Of a stretch of DNA of 13,668 nucleotides, positions 1 through 7,125 are shown piece after piece. Both the position numbers and the translations under genes were made by a program. The notes under the pieces were generated by a model. That model did not search any database. It was not told the origin of the DNA and worked only from the letters and a program-made list of their open reading frames with translations. How positions within the stretch are numbered: the stretch's first letter is position 1; every line of letters begins with the position of its first letter. Source of the DNA: Methanobacteriota archaeon (lineage in GTDB: Archaea > Thermoplasmatota > Poseidoniia > Poseidoniales > Poseidoniaceae); assembly GCA_002726845.1 (NCBI GenBank), contig PBSP01000015.1, forward strand, positions 1 to 13,668, in the 5' to 3' direction.

Positions 1-2371
1 CGTTCAGCCGTAAGCCATCCACATCACCGTCCAAAAGTGCATCCCACGGGTCTGTTGGGTCCAATCCGTACGCCAGTTCCCACCCATCCGGCATTCCATC
101 GCTGTCGGAATCGTTTGCACCGGGATCCATCAGTTCCAAATTCGCGAATCTTCCGGGTGACGCAGCAGCAAGGATGTACGTCTCACCGTTTCGAACCATC
201 GTTGCTAAAGAAGAGATTTCTCCTGGAAGTTCCGAATTGGATTGAAGACCGTAATGGGCGAGATGATTTCCTGCCAGCACCCAAAGACCCGCTGATGAAC
301 CGACGAGAATTTCATTACCTGTAGGATATATTGCATGAATGTTGTTGGATTGTTCAAGTTCATCAGCGTTTGAACCGGGATGTTCGAGGTTTCCTCCAAA
401 CTCCATATCATTGATTTCAAGATTTAATTTGTGCAATCCCGAAGGAGTGCCAATCCAAAGCACGGTTGGAGCCTGTGGATTAGGTCCATCGAGTTTCAGT
501 GCCTGCACTTCTGCAGGATTGCCTTTTGCTCCAAGGTTTAGCGATCGTAAATCGTCGATTCGATTGGGTATTGTCGACGGATTTGCATCGAAAAAGAAAC
601 GCCACGATGGTGAGGCGTCGTCCCTGCCCGTTGCAGATTCGAGCGTCATCAAGCCGCGTTCCGTACCGACGTAGAGGACGAGCCCTCCACCCGGTACGCT
701 TCCATGCTCCAACTCGGTTACGACAACATTTTCATCGGTCAAGACCGATTTGAAGTTCACACCCAACTCATACGTTTCTGTTATTTGACCGCCCGTGTTG
801 ACCTCAAAGACCATACCGTCTCCGTTTGCACCCAATGCAATGAGTTGTTGACTGGACCCTCCAATCGCAAGCTGATGAACAGCAAATACTTCAATCGCTT
901 CGGTTGAGGACCACGATTCAAAGGGTTCGAGGAATCCGTCGACCTGAATGGCCGCAACATGAACTCCGTGAGAGGTCGCCAAAGCGATTGAGTGAGGACC
1001 CGTTTCACCCTCGACGAAAACAGCCTCATGGGCAACGACACCTTGTGGCAGCCAGTGGTCTTGTGTCGTTTGCGTCTCGTAGTTTACCGATGTTACACCG
1101 TACCGTGTCAGATAGTGCACACTGGTTTCCAAAGCAAGTATGCTTCGGACGTCGTGATGCATGATTGAAAGCGCATCCTGCACGGCATTGAATGTGAGTG
1201 GATATTCGTAAAATGAGGAATCATTCAAGCCAAGTTGAACTTCTTTTAGCCCCGAACGTACAGTATTTCCACCGTCGTTGTATATGTTGTATTCTTCGAG
1301 ATTCGACAAGGCTTCACCCAGATTTATGGCTGTCACGGTCGGACTTACATCTGCAGATACAACCCCGTCGCGATTCAAATCCCAACCGTCAGCATCACCA
1401 TCGAGCAATGCGTTTGTACGGTTCAATGGATCGAGTCCAAAATGAACCTCCCAACCGTCAGGCATTCCATCACCAAACGAAGGATAGAGAGGTCGAATTG
1501 CAAAGCCATCCCAACTGTAACGATCGGAGTCATCGAGCAACGGGTCGGTGCCCAACCAAAGGTCTTCTCCGACCGCATCCGTGACGTTGCTGGTACATGC
1601 ATCGAGGATGTTTGTGAAGGACGCATTGAGACCGTTTACAATGAACGGCCATTGCGTCTGAATCGAGCCTTGCGGAAGGGTCGCATAACACCACAAGCCG
1701 TCCAATTCAGTTGTGAAATTCCCAGGCATTCCGTATTGGTATTCCTCAGGCGAGGTGAATTTTTCAGCAACAGACAAGAATCCATCACGATTCACGTCGA
1801 ACCCGTCGTCATCTGGGTCGTCGGTTTCATCGCTTGCGTTGAGAGGGTCAAAATAAGGACAAACGTAGCGTTGGGTCTCCTCGTCAAAACCCCCTGCACG
1901 GGCACACATCCACGCTTCAAAACCGTCGGGCATTCCGTCACCATCTGTGTCTGAAACGCGAGGATCCAAGAAGAAACGATCACCGTTTTCATCGAGTGCG
2001 CCGGTCTCTCCTCTTGAGAATCCAGGTTCGTTGCAGTTGTCAGGGTAAGGCCAACAGTACTCCTCCGTATTGTTGAGTCCGTCAAGATCTGTATCGTTAT
2101 CCGCATCGTTTATGCTCTTATCCAGACCCTTCATGGAGACAACACGTCCATCGATTGCTGAAAAATTGCGATATTCTTCGAACAACTCTTCATGCGCATC
2201 AGGAATACCATCATCATCGCGGTCGGTGTTGGGTGGCCCTCCACCTGATGCATCGTCTGGGTGAATGTTGGAAACGGGTGCTATCACTGGAAATTGCGAC
2301 ATAAACAGGAGGGCTGCGATGACAGCGAATGTTGTAAGAAAAGTGGTTTGACTTCTACGCAACTCGCTCAC
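1..2371 (-). CDS. Secreted calcium-repeat and beta-propeller-like protein, 3' end beyond window
   Basis: The frame is open from 2371 to the left edge: 790 codons, with the C-terminus outside the window. An in-frame TAG lies directly before the GTG at 2371, so the start can only be this GTG or a codon further in. The GTG gives a good signal peptide: basic RR at residues 5-6, then a hydrophobic stretch at about 10-31. Aspartate-rich motifs like thrombospondin type 3 or EF-hand-like calcium loops occur at residues 50-58, 91-98, 141-150, 184-197, 300-336 and 754-786 (core D-x-D-G-M-P-D-G-W-E). Between them, at about 460-746, are repeated strands with V/I-G-T/S-x-x-G-L cores (LYVGTERGL 566-574, LWIGTPSGL 638-646, LVGSSAGLW 689-697), resembling two-component-regulator-type propeller blades. 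Six cysteines (106, 113, 156, 171, 228, 259) all lie before the propeller. The protein is probably exported and calcium-stabilised; its ligand is unknown. It is divergent from the hydrolase at 2541. Confidence 0.85.
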   Translation of the reverse strand, partial: MSELRRSQTTFLTTFAVIAALLFMSQFPVIAPVSNIHPDDASGGGPPNTDRDDDGIPDAHEELFEEYRNFSAIDGRVVSMKGLDKSINDADNDTDLDGLNNTEEYCWPYPDNCNEPGFSRGETGALDENGDRFFLDPRVSDTDGDGMPDGFEAWMCARAGGFDEETQRYVCPYFDPLNASDETDDPDDDGFDVNRDGFLSVAEKFTSPEEYQYGMPGNFTTELDGLWCYATLPQGSIQTQWPFIVNGLNASFTNILDACTSNVTDAVGEDLWLGTDPLLDDSDRYSWDGFAIRPLYPSFGDGMPDGWEVHFGLDPLNRTNALLDGDADGWDLNRDGVVSADVSPTVTAINLGEALSNLEEYNIYNDGGNTVRSGLKEVQLGLNDSSFYEYPLTFNAVQDALSIMHHDVRSILALETSVHYLTRYGVTSVNYETQTTQDHWLPQGVVAHEAVFVEGETGPHSIALATSHGVHVAAIQVDGFLEPFESWSSTEAIEVFAVHQLAIGGSSQQLIALGANGDGMVFEVNTGGQITETYELGVNFKSVLTDENVVVTELEHGSVPGGGLVLYVGTERGLMTLESATGRDDASPSWRFFFDANPSTIPNRIDDLRSLNLGAKGNPAEVQALKLDGPNPQAPTVLWIGTPSGLHKLNLEINDMEFGGNLEHPGSNADELEQSNNIHAIYPTGNEILVGSSAGLWVLAGNHLAHYGLQSNSELPGEISSLATMVRNGETYILAAASPGRFANLELMDPGANDSDSDGMPDGWELAYGLDPTDPWDALLDGDVDGLRLN
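2..103 (-). repeat. Calcium-motif cassette, copy 2
   Basis: Residues 757-790 of the left-edge secreted protein, the second copy of the cassette at 1373-1474. The shared blocks D-G-M-P-D-G-W-E, G-L-D-P and A-L-L-D-G-D are kept, while the five residues between G-L-D-P and A-L-L differ. The cassette runs up to the window edge, so more copies may follow. Confidence 0.7.
1373..1474 (-). repeat. Calcium-motif cassette, copy 1
   Basis: Residues 300-333 of the left-edge secreted protein. The cassette reads D-G-M-P-D-G-W-E, then G-L-D-P, then A-L-L-D-G-D-x-D-G. By eye 22 of 34 residues match the second copy at 2-103. The two copies flank the propeller-like block. The regularly spaced Asp residues fit calcium coordination, which is inferred from the motif. 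Confidence 0.7.
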
Positions 2372-2410
2372 CTACGGCCGAACGCCCTAGCCAAACTCCT
2401 CGTCTCCACG

Positions 2411-2416
2411 CTTATA
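2411..2416 (-). promoter_or_regulatory. Possible archaeal TATA box for the left secreted protein
   Basis: On the minus strand the sequence reads GCTATAAGCG, about 40 bases before the GTG at 2371. A TATA box here would place transcription start near 2388 and leave a short leader of about 17 bases. No clear BRE is visible. It is a weak call, based only on position and an AT-rich hexamer in a GC-balanced region. Confidence 0.3.
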
Positions 2417-2495
2417 GCAATGATGGAGCGATGTTCATACACGGCTGCGCTGCCATGATTGAATATTCGTCAAAAAATCGCTTCCAACAGCGGTG

Positions 2496-2505
2496 TATTC
2501 AATAT
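2496..2505 (+). promoter_or_regulatory. Possible TATA-like element before the hydrolase gene
   Basis: The sequence TATTCAATAT is centred near 2500. At archaeal spacing (about 25-27 bases) transcription would begin around 2525-2527, on the in-frame ATG at 2526, which would give a leaderless message. Another AT-rich element, GAATATTC at 2461-2468, is an alternative with a longer leader. Neither is a strong match to the TTTAWATA consensus. Confidence 0.25.
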
Positions 2506-2540
2506 CCGTCTGCTCTCGCGTTGTGATGATTCGGATGGGC

Positions 2541-3365
2541 ATGTCAATCACACACCTCGGAACCGGCAGTCGTGGCAATGCAACGCTGCTTAGTTCTGGT
2601 TCATCCCATGTGCTCATCGATCAAGGATTCAGCGGTGTTCAGCTTGAAAAACGACTCAACATGCTGGATGTTGCTCCATCTCAATTGGAAGGCATCATCG
2701 TCACCCACCACCACTCGGACCATGGCGGAGGCGCATTGATTGCGCAGAAGCGATGGAACATTCCCATCTTTGCCAATCATCGAACCACTGCAGAGCTTGG
2801 CTTGCTGCACGAGTACACCCACACCTTCGAGCCCCTCGACGTCTTGGAGTTTGGTAACGGAATTTCATTACTCCCTGTCCCTGTTCCACACTCCGGCGCC
2901 GACAATGTGGGTTTGATTGCGAGCCATGGAGGAGAGCGTTCAGCCATCATCTCCGATTTAGGAAGTTGGACCGATGAACTTGTTCACCACGTTCGTGGAT
3001 GCCAACACATTGCGATTGAAGCGAATTACGATCGTCAGCGATTGTTGTATGGACCGTACCCCTCGTCGCTTAAAGATCGAATTTCCAGCCGAGGAGGACA
3101 CCTCTCCAACGCACAAACAGGATCGTTTCTGAACCAAGTTTGCACAGATGCAACTCGAACAATTACTTTGATGCACCTTTCGGAAACAAACAACGCACCC
3201 CATTTAGCGGAATCGACCGTCCTCTTTGCAATTGATGAGGTGTTTGAAGGTGACATTAACATCTCCTTGCAAGATGGCCCTCAATTTTCTCATTTCATTG
3301 GACGTCGGGACGGGGACGGATTTGCCACAAACGCCATCCAACGGATTCTAAGAGAATTGCCCTGA
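2541..3365 (+). CDS. Metallo-beta-lactamase-fold hydrolase, WalJ/YycJ-like
   Basis: A 274-aa cytosolic protein with the full metal site of the fold. It has H-x-H-x-D-H in THHHSDHGGG (residues 55-64), a third-motif His at 117 (PHSGAD), a motif-4 Asp at 139 (SDLGS) and a motif-5 His at 212 in MHLSETNN. The GHLSN (186-190) and HLSETNN segments are typical of WalJ/YycJ proteins, and the length fits that family. Some relatives are reported to be 5'-3' DNA exonucleases; the substrate here is unproven. I chose ATG 2541 because the N-terminus then reads MSITHLGTGSRGN, which matches the family start. The frame also allows GTG 2493, ATG 2526 and ATG 2535. Pilin-like gene 1 starts 27 bases after the stop, so co-transcription is likely, but a functional link is not evident. 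Confidence 0.88.
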   Translation: MSITHLGTGSRGNATLLSSGSSHVLIDQGFSGVQLEKRLNMLDVAPSQLEGIIVTHHHSDHGGGALIAQKRWNIPIFANHRTTAELGLLHEYTHTFEPLDVLEFGNGISLLPVPVPHSGADNVGLIASHGGERSAIISDLGSWTDELVHHVRGCQHIAIEANYDRQRLLYGPYPSSLKDRISSRGGHLSNAQTGSFLNQVCTDATRTITLMHLSETNNAPHLAESTVLFAIDEVFEGDINISLQDGPQFSHFIGRRDGDGFATNAIQRILRELP

Positions 3366-3392
3366 CACAACGACCAACATGTCAATGCCTAA

Positions 3393-4472
3393 ATGCAGTC
3401 GAGGTACTACGCTCAACAAGGGGAGGACAGTTTGACCCGCCAGAGCAATGCGAACGATGACGATGCTGTGAGTGAAATTCTCGGCGTCATTATGATGTTA
3501 GCAATGGTGGTCACCATCATGGGAGGGGTTTGGATTTTCCTCAACCCGTACCTTGTCGCCTTCCACGACAATACCAACTGGAACAGTGCCAGCAACATTG
3601 CCGATCGAGTTGAAGATCGCATCGACGTCGTCGGTGATTCCCCTGAAGCAACAGGTACTCGACAAGCATTGTCACTGAAATCCTCATCGATCAATCCTGC
3701 GAATCTGGTCGAAGAATGGATGATAGCGTCTGATTTAACGCCGTTTGAGGTTGTCAAAGTTCAAGAGCTCAATGCGAGTTCGTTTCAGTTTCTTGCATTG
3801 AACGAGAGCGTCACGAGTGTATCCATCCAAAACCCGACCAATACATCCGTTTTCGAGGTAACACCCAGCTACGATTGGACAATACTTGATCACGATCTCA
3901 ATAGCGAGACATACCTCATCATCGATTTTCGTAACGCAGCAGGCGAACATGTGCACCGATGGACAAGATTTGTGCTGTCCGGGATGAGCATCAGCACTGC
4001 TATCGACGGTGGATTGAACCAAATCGCTCTTATCAACGATGCCAGAATCTCCAAGGATCCATCCACACCGTGGACCATCGAAAAAGCACCCAATCTGCGA
4101 CTCGATACGCTGGTTGATGGCTCAACTCGCCTCTCGCTCGTGCTGACTGATGTTCAACTGAGTAGTGCATTGGAAAACGGTCAAAATGTTGGGTTCAAGA
4201 TAAATTCTCTTGGACCAATCCAACTGTTCACTGGCGAATCCTACAATCTACAAATCATGGTGAAAAACACACTGCATTCCGTGATAAGCCCACAATATCA
4301 CGAAGTTTGGTTGAACGAGTATACGATCAGCCGGGCCTCTGGAACGCTCGGTGATTTCGTAGGGATAACGCCTTACCAGCGCGCAAGTGGCGTTGATGGA
4401 ATCACGGTTGAAACTCAAGGACAAGCATTGTTCTTGGAGATCGATGTACGAAGGTTAACGGTGAACGCATGA
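3393..4472 (+). CDS. Type IV pilin-like protein 1 (archaeal class III signal peptide)
   Basis: A 359-aa protein anchored by an N-terminal class III signal/transmembrane segment. A hydrophilic acidic leader (NDDD at residues 21-24) is followed by AVSEILGVIMMLAMVVTIMG (25-44), the helix that packs into a pilus core after prepilin peptidase cleavage near residues 24-26. The rest (about 52-359) is a predicted extracytoplasmic beta-rich domain that I do not recognise, with three N-glycosylation sequons clustered at 127, 137 and 150. There are no cysteines. The start is uncertain: ATG 3393 has no clear ribosome site, whereas TTG 3432 lies 5 bases after GGGGAGG and would give a shorter leader beginning MTRQSN. 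The gene overlaps the next one by 4 bases (ATGA), which indicates translational coupling. It is probably a minor pilin or pseudopilin rather than a bulk subunit, given its size. Confidence 0.82.
   Translation: MQSRYYAQQGEDSLTRQSNANDDDAVSEILGVIMMLAMVVTIMGGVWIFLNPYLVAFHDNTNWNSASNIADRVEDRIDVVGDSPEATGTRQALSLKSSSINPANLVEEWMIASDLTPFEVVKVQELNASSFQFLALNESVTSVSIQNPTNTSVFEVTPSYDWTILDHDLNSETYLIIDFRNAAGEHVHRWTRFVLSGMSISTAIDGGLNQIALINDARISKDPSTPWTIEKAPNLRLDTLVDGSTRLSLVLTDVQLSSALENGQNVGFKINSLGPIQLFTGESYNLQIMVKNTLHSVISPQYHEVWLNEYTISRASGTLGDFVGITPYQRASGVDGITVETQGQALFLEIDVRRLTVNA
3419..3426 (+). promoter_or_regulatory. Shine-Dalgarno-like site inside the annotated pilin 1 start
   Basis: AGGGGAGG ends 5 bases before the in-frame TTG at 3432. 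It is the strongest ribosome-site match around this gene and lies downstream of ATG 3393. It may mark the real start, which would shorten the leader by 13 residues. Confidence 0.45.
4460..4464 (+). promoter_or_regulatory. Ribosome binding site of pilin-like gene 2
   Basis: GGTGA lies 4 bases before ATG 4469 and 7 bases before the tandem ATG 4472, so the second ATG has the better spacing. It sits inside the end of gene 1, which supports coupled translation. Confidence 0.5.
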
Positions 4473-6658
4473 TGAAACTTCAGCGTGATGAAGAGGCAGT
4501 CTCAGCTGCTGTCGCTACTGTTCTTTTGTTTGGCGGTGTCATCTCCATCATCAGCTTAATGATGCTGACAATGATTCCGATTATTGAAGAACTTGAAGGA
4601 AGCGTTGAGCGGCATGACATGTCGGCTCAAATGGTGCAATTCAATCAACAAACCACCACGCTATCTGAGCAAGGCATGCCAGGTGACGTCGTCACACAAG
4701 AGTTTGTTCCTGTTGATGGTTCGCTTTCATGGGACATGATGCGTAGCGGCATGTGGTATTCCTCAACTTGGGAGGAGGGACACTCCTTCCGAATACGCGA
4801 CGTTCTTGACAACGACGACATGCTCAAAATACGTCACAAGGAATCCGAATCCTCTTCGGCATGTTTTTCTGATCTCCGCTTGGGGCCAGACCGCCCGTAC
4901 CACTACACCGTACCGGATTGGTCTGAGCATGTCGTATTGACAACAAAACCCGGGTTGAGTTTTCCCTTGGGGCCCATTGAAATTGATTTGCTGAGAAATG
5001 GAGTTGTCCATGAAACAGCCAAGTTGTTTGTCGATGATGTTCAACAATGGTCGTTTGATGAGGAAGAATGGTCCATTCAATCCTCACAAGAACTTGTTGT
5101 TCACTGGATGCGAGGTGATCGTGGAACCACAGAGGTTCGTCCAACCGATGCCGGTGCCGACGGTCTAGGACGCTCTTGGGCGTTACCTTTGCCAGTAGGG
5201 ACGGTTGACCTTAACATCGTATCGAACGAATTGATGATGGTGAGCGGCAACGGAGACTTTGGCGATTTTACCGAAGTTGCTCTTGCTTCAGACCTCCTTA
5301 ATGTCGGTACAAAATGGAACAAGACAATTGAACTCAATACCCCGCAAGTGGTCCACATTACCACAACAACGGACGCTCAACTGATGCTATCCGTAGGTGG
5401 AGTGGAGGGAGCAACGACTTGGAAAAGCCAAACCGGTTCGATTCACGGCACGTCGTTTACACCACCAACAATGGAAGGTCACCTCTTGCTTTCAAATCCA
5501 AACGACGAGGGTTCAACAGTTACATGGAGGGGGTCAGGAATCACCATCGATGCCATGAGCAGTTACAGCATCGCTTGGCCGCCTGGCGAACTGGATGGAG
5601 CAAGTACACTGCAAAGCAGCATACCCATTTCGGTTACTTGGACGCATTCAAATGAACCAACAGGTGTCTATGAGTTGGGAGCCATCGATACAGGAATGGA
5701 GTCGGGGATGCAAATGCATGTCAACAACTCGAACGAATTCAACATCGAATTCCGAAGTAACGGCCAACAATCCATTGTGAATGTCTCCACCCTTGTGACC
5801 AATGAGACGATAGTTGAATCTGGCAATTCTGTATCCATTCCGGTCAGCAATCAGGAGACGTTCATCAACACGACAGAAGGTCATGGCGTCTATGCTCTTG
5901 TTGAGCACGGCTCAATCGGTCTGTTTCATGGGCATCATGACGGTGCACGACGATGCGTCTCAATTGGCATAACCGCTTCGGGATGGATTGATTTGAAGAT
6001 GCCATGGACAAGCATGGGTGGACGAAGCATCGTTGATCTTCAAACCGCGTGGCAAGACGGAGATTATCCCGCAAGTTTGCAAATCGATTTGTACGGATTG
6101 GTTGTCGAAGAACCGTACACACCAATTGCAAGCGCATGGGTGATGCAAGTTTCTCGATTCGTTTACGACTTTGAATCGTCGGTTACGGGCATGGAGGTAG
6201 CCGTAAGTGGCGGTGCAGTGTTAACCAACCATCCTGAATACAATCCAACCGTTATCGCCGCACCTGCTGACAGAGGAGGACCTGGACCCCGGTTTGCAGC
6301 AACCATCCCTGCCCTCCATCCGTCAAGCGACTCCTCGTATGGTGGAGGGACATTATCCATGGAAGTAACCTTGACCAAACGGACCTCACTTGCAAGCGAT
6401 GTTGCCTATGAAGTTCGACGCGGGTGGGCCGAACCGTACGGTTCCGCAATTGCGCAATCGTCAACTGGAGGATTGGATGCCAGTGAAGACTGGACCGTTT
6501 ATCCGGGTCGCTTGGATTTGCTGTCCGATTATGTTGGATGGGTCCCCGATCCTGGCTTTGGCACGGTAGAATCTGTCTGGCACACCGCTGGAGAGCCGAT
6601 TCAGTTTTCGTTGCAAATCTCTTCCCTCGATGCCCATATCTCAGAGGTGATTGCGTGA
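4469..6658 (+). CDS. Very large type IV pilin-like protein 2
   Basis: A 729-aa protein that starts in the last bases of gene 1 (ATGA overlap). The short leader MMKLQRDEEA is followed by the hydrophobic segment VSAAVATVLLFGGVISIISL at 11-30, continuing to about 38. This is a class III signal peptide, but it lacks the Glu and Gly seen in pilin-like gene 1. The remaining 690 residues should lie outside the membrane and are rich in beta-strand patterns, Thr/Ser and several N-x-S/T sequons. Residues about 565-660 (GGAVLT, an AAPADRGGPGPRF stretch, YGGGTLSMEV) recall the C-terminal region of DUF7289-type pilin-like proteins of haloarchaea; this is an impression, not a search result. Typical pilins are 100-200 aa, so this is an outlier and could act as a tip adhesin or envelope component. 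It has only two cysteines. Function is inferred from the N-terminus and neighbours. Confidence 0.82.
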   Translation: MMKLQRDEEAVSAAVATVLLFGGVISIISLMMLTMIPIIEELEGSVERHDMSAQMVQFNQQTTTLSEQGMPGDVVTQEFVPVDGSLSWDMMRSGMWYSSTWEEGHSFRIRDVLDNDDMLKIRHKESESSSACFSDLRLGPDRPYHYTVPDWSEHVVLTTKPGLSFPLGPIEIDLLRNGVVHETAKLFVDDVQQWSFDEEEWSIQSSQELVVHWMRGDRGTTEVRPTDAGADGLGRSWALPLPVGTVDLNIVSNELMMVSGNGDFGDFTEVALASDLLNVGTKWNKTIELNTPQVVHITTTTDAQLMLSVGGVEGATTWKSQTGSIHGTSFTPPTMEGHLLLSNPNDEGSTVTWRGSGITIDAMSSYSIAWPPGELDGASTLQSSIPISVTWTHSNEPTGVYELGAIDTGMESGMQMHVNNSNEFNIEFRSNGQQSIVNVSTLVTNETIVESGNSVSIPVSNQETFINTTEGHGVYALVEHGSIGLFHGHHDGARRCVSIGITASGWIDLKMPWTSMGGRSIVDLQTAWQDGDYPASLQIDLYGLVVEEPYTPIASAWVMQVSRFVYDFESSVTGMEVAVSGGAVLTNHPEYNPTVIAAPADRGGPGPRFAATIPALHPSSDSSYGGGTLSMEVTLTKRTSLASDVAYEVRRGWAEPYGSAIAQSSTGGLDASEDWTVYPGRLDLLSDYVGWVPDPGFGTVESVWHTAGEPIQFSLQISSLDAHISEVIA
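6644..6650 (+). promoter_or_regulatory. Ribosome binding site of pilin-like gene 3
   Basis: GAGGTGA lies 4 bases before the GTG at 6655, a near-perfect match to the archaeal 16S 3' end. It decides the start in favour of GTG 6655 over the upstream in-frame ATG at 6538, which would overlap gene 2 by 121 bases. Confidence 0.65.
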
Positions 6659-7125
6659 AAGGCAACGCTTTGCAGAACAATCGTGAAGCTGCCGCAACTG
6701 AACTTGGCTACGTCTTTACCTTCCTGCTCGGTGTCCTTTTACTGACCATGTTCAGTATATGGATATACGACATCGAATCTGCAACGCGTGAGCGTTGGAA
6801 TGAAGAGGCGATTGATGCAAACATGAACGATTTATCGGCTGCAATCGAACGTACCGACATTGCCAGCAGGATTGAGAATTCGTCCTATGCGGAACAGGTT
6901 TATTGGAGATCAACGGAGGCAGATGAGTCTCAATTTACGCTTGAATTGACGGATACTCGTCTCATCCTGTACGACGCAGGAGGCGACTTGGATACAGAGA
7001 GAGCACTTTCTGGAACCGGTTCTGCACCTCATACGGGAGTTATCGAACTTGCGGGTGTTGAATCCATATGGGTAGTCTACAACAACGGTGTTGTTTCAAT
7101 CGAACTCGACCGACCGATGTTCTAA
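6655..7125 (+). CDS. Small type IV pilin-like protein 3
   Basis: A 156-aa protein starting with GTG, overlapping the gene 2 stop by 4 bases (GTGA). The leader MKGNALQNNREAA precedes ATELGYVFTFLLGVLLLTMF (residues 14-33); the T-E-L-G parallels S-E-I-L-G of pilin-like gene 1. After one membrane helix (to about 38) comes a charged, probably helical stretch (ESATRERWNEEAIDANMNDL, 41-60) and then a short beta-rich domain ending in ELDRPMF. This layout, with an N-terminal helix spine and a small globular head, is that of a normal-sized minor pilin. It may resemble the small pilin-like partners found beside DUF7289-type proteins in haloarchaea, but I cannot confirm the family. It is the last gene of the operon and its stop shares bases with the convergent gene's stop. 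Confidence 0.8.
   Translation: MKGNALQNNREAAATELGYVFTFLLGVLLLTMFSIWIYDIESATRERWNEEAIDANMNDLSAAIERTDIASRIENSSYAEQVYWRSTEADESQFTLELTDTRLILYDAGGDLDTERALSGTGSAPHTGVIELAGVESIWVVYNNGVVSIELDRPMF

Noticed and set aside
1442..1954. Open frame of 170 codons on the plus strand
   Set aside because: It is antisense to the secreted calcium-repeat protein, whose 790-codon frame with a signal peptide and repeats explains the region.
2409..2422. A shared bidirectional TATA at CTTATAG
   Set aside because: On the plus strand it would place the start near 2440, about 100 bases before the hydrolase start. It fits only the minus-strand gene by spacing.
2493..2540. Longer N-terminus for the hydrolase from GTG 2493
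   Set aside because: The family begins a few residues before the GTGSRGN segment. The extra residues are unlike the family and overlap the likely promoter element.
6538..6654. Upstream ATG 6538 for pilin-like gene 3
   Set aside because: It would bury the class III leader behind 39 unrelated residues and overlap gene 2 by 121 bases. GTG 6655 has a GAGGTGA ribosome site.
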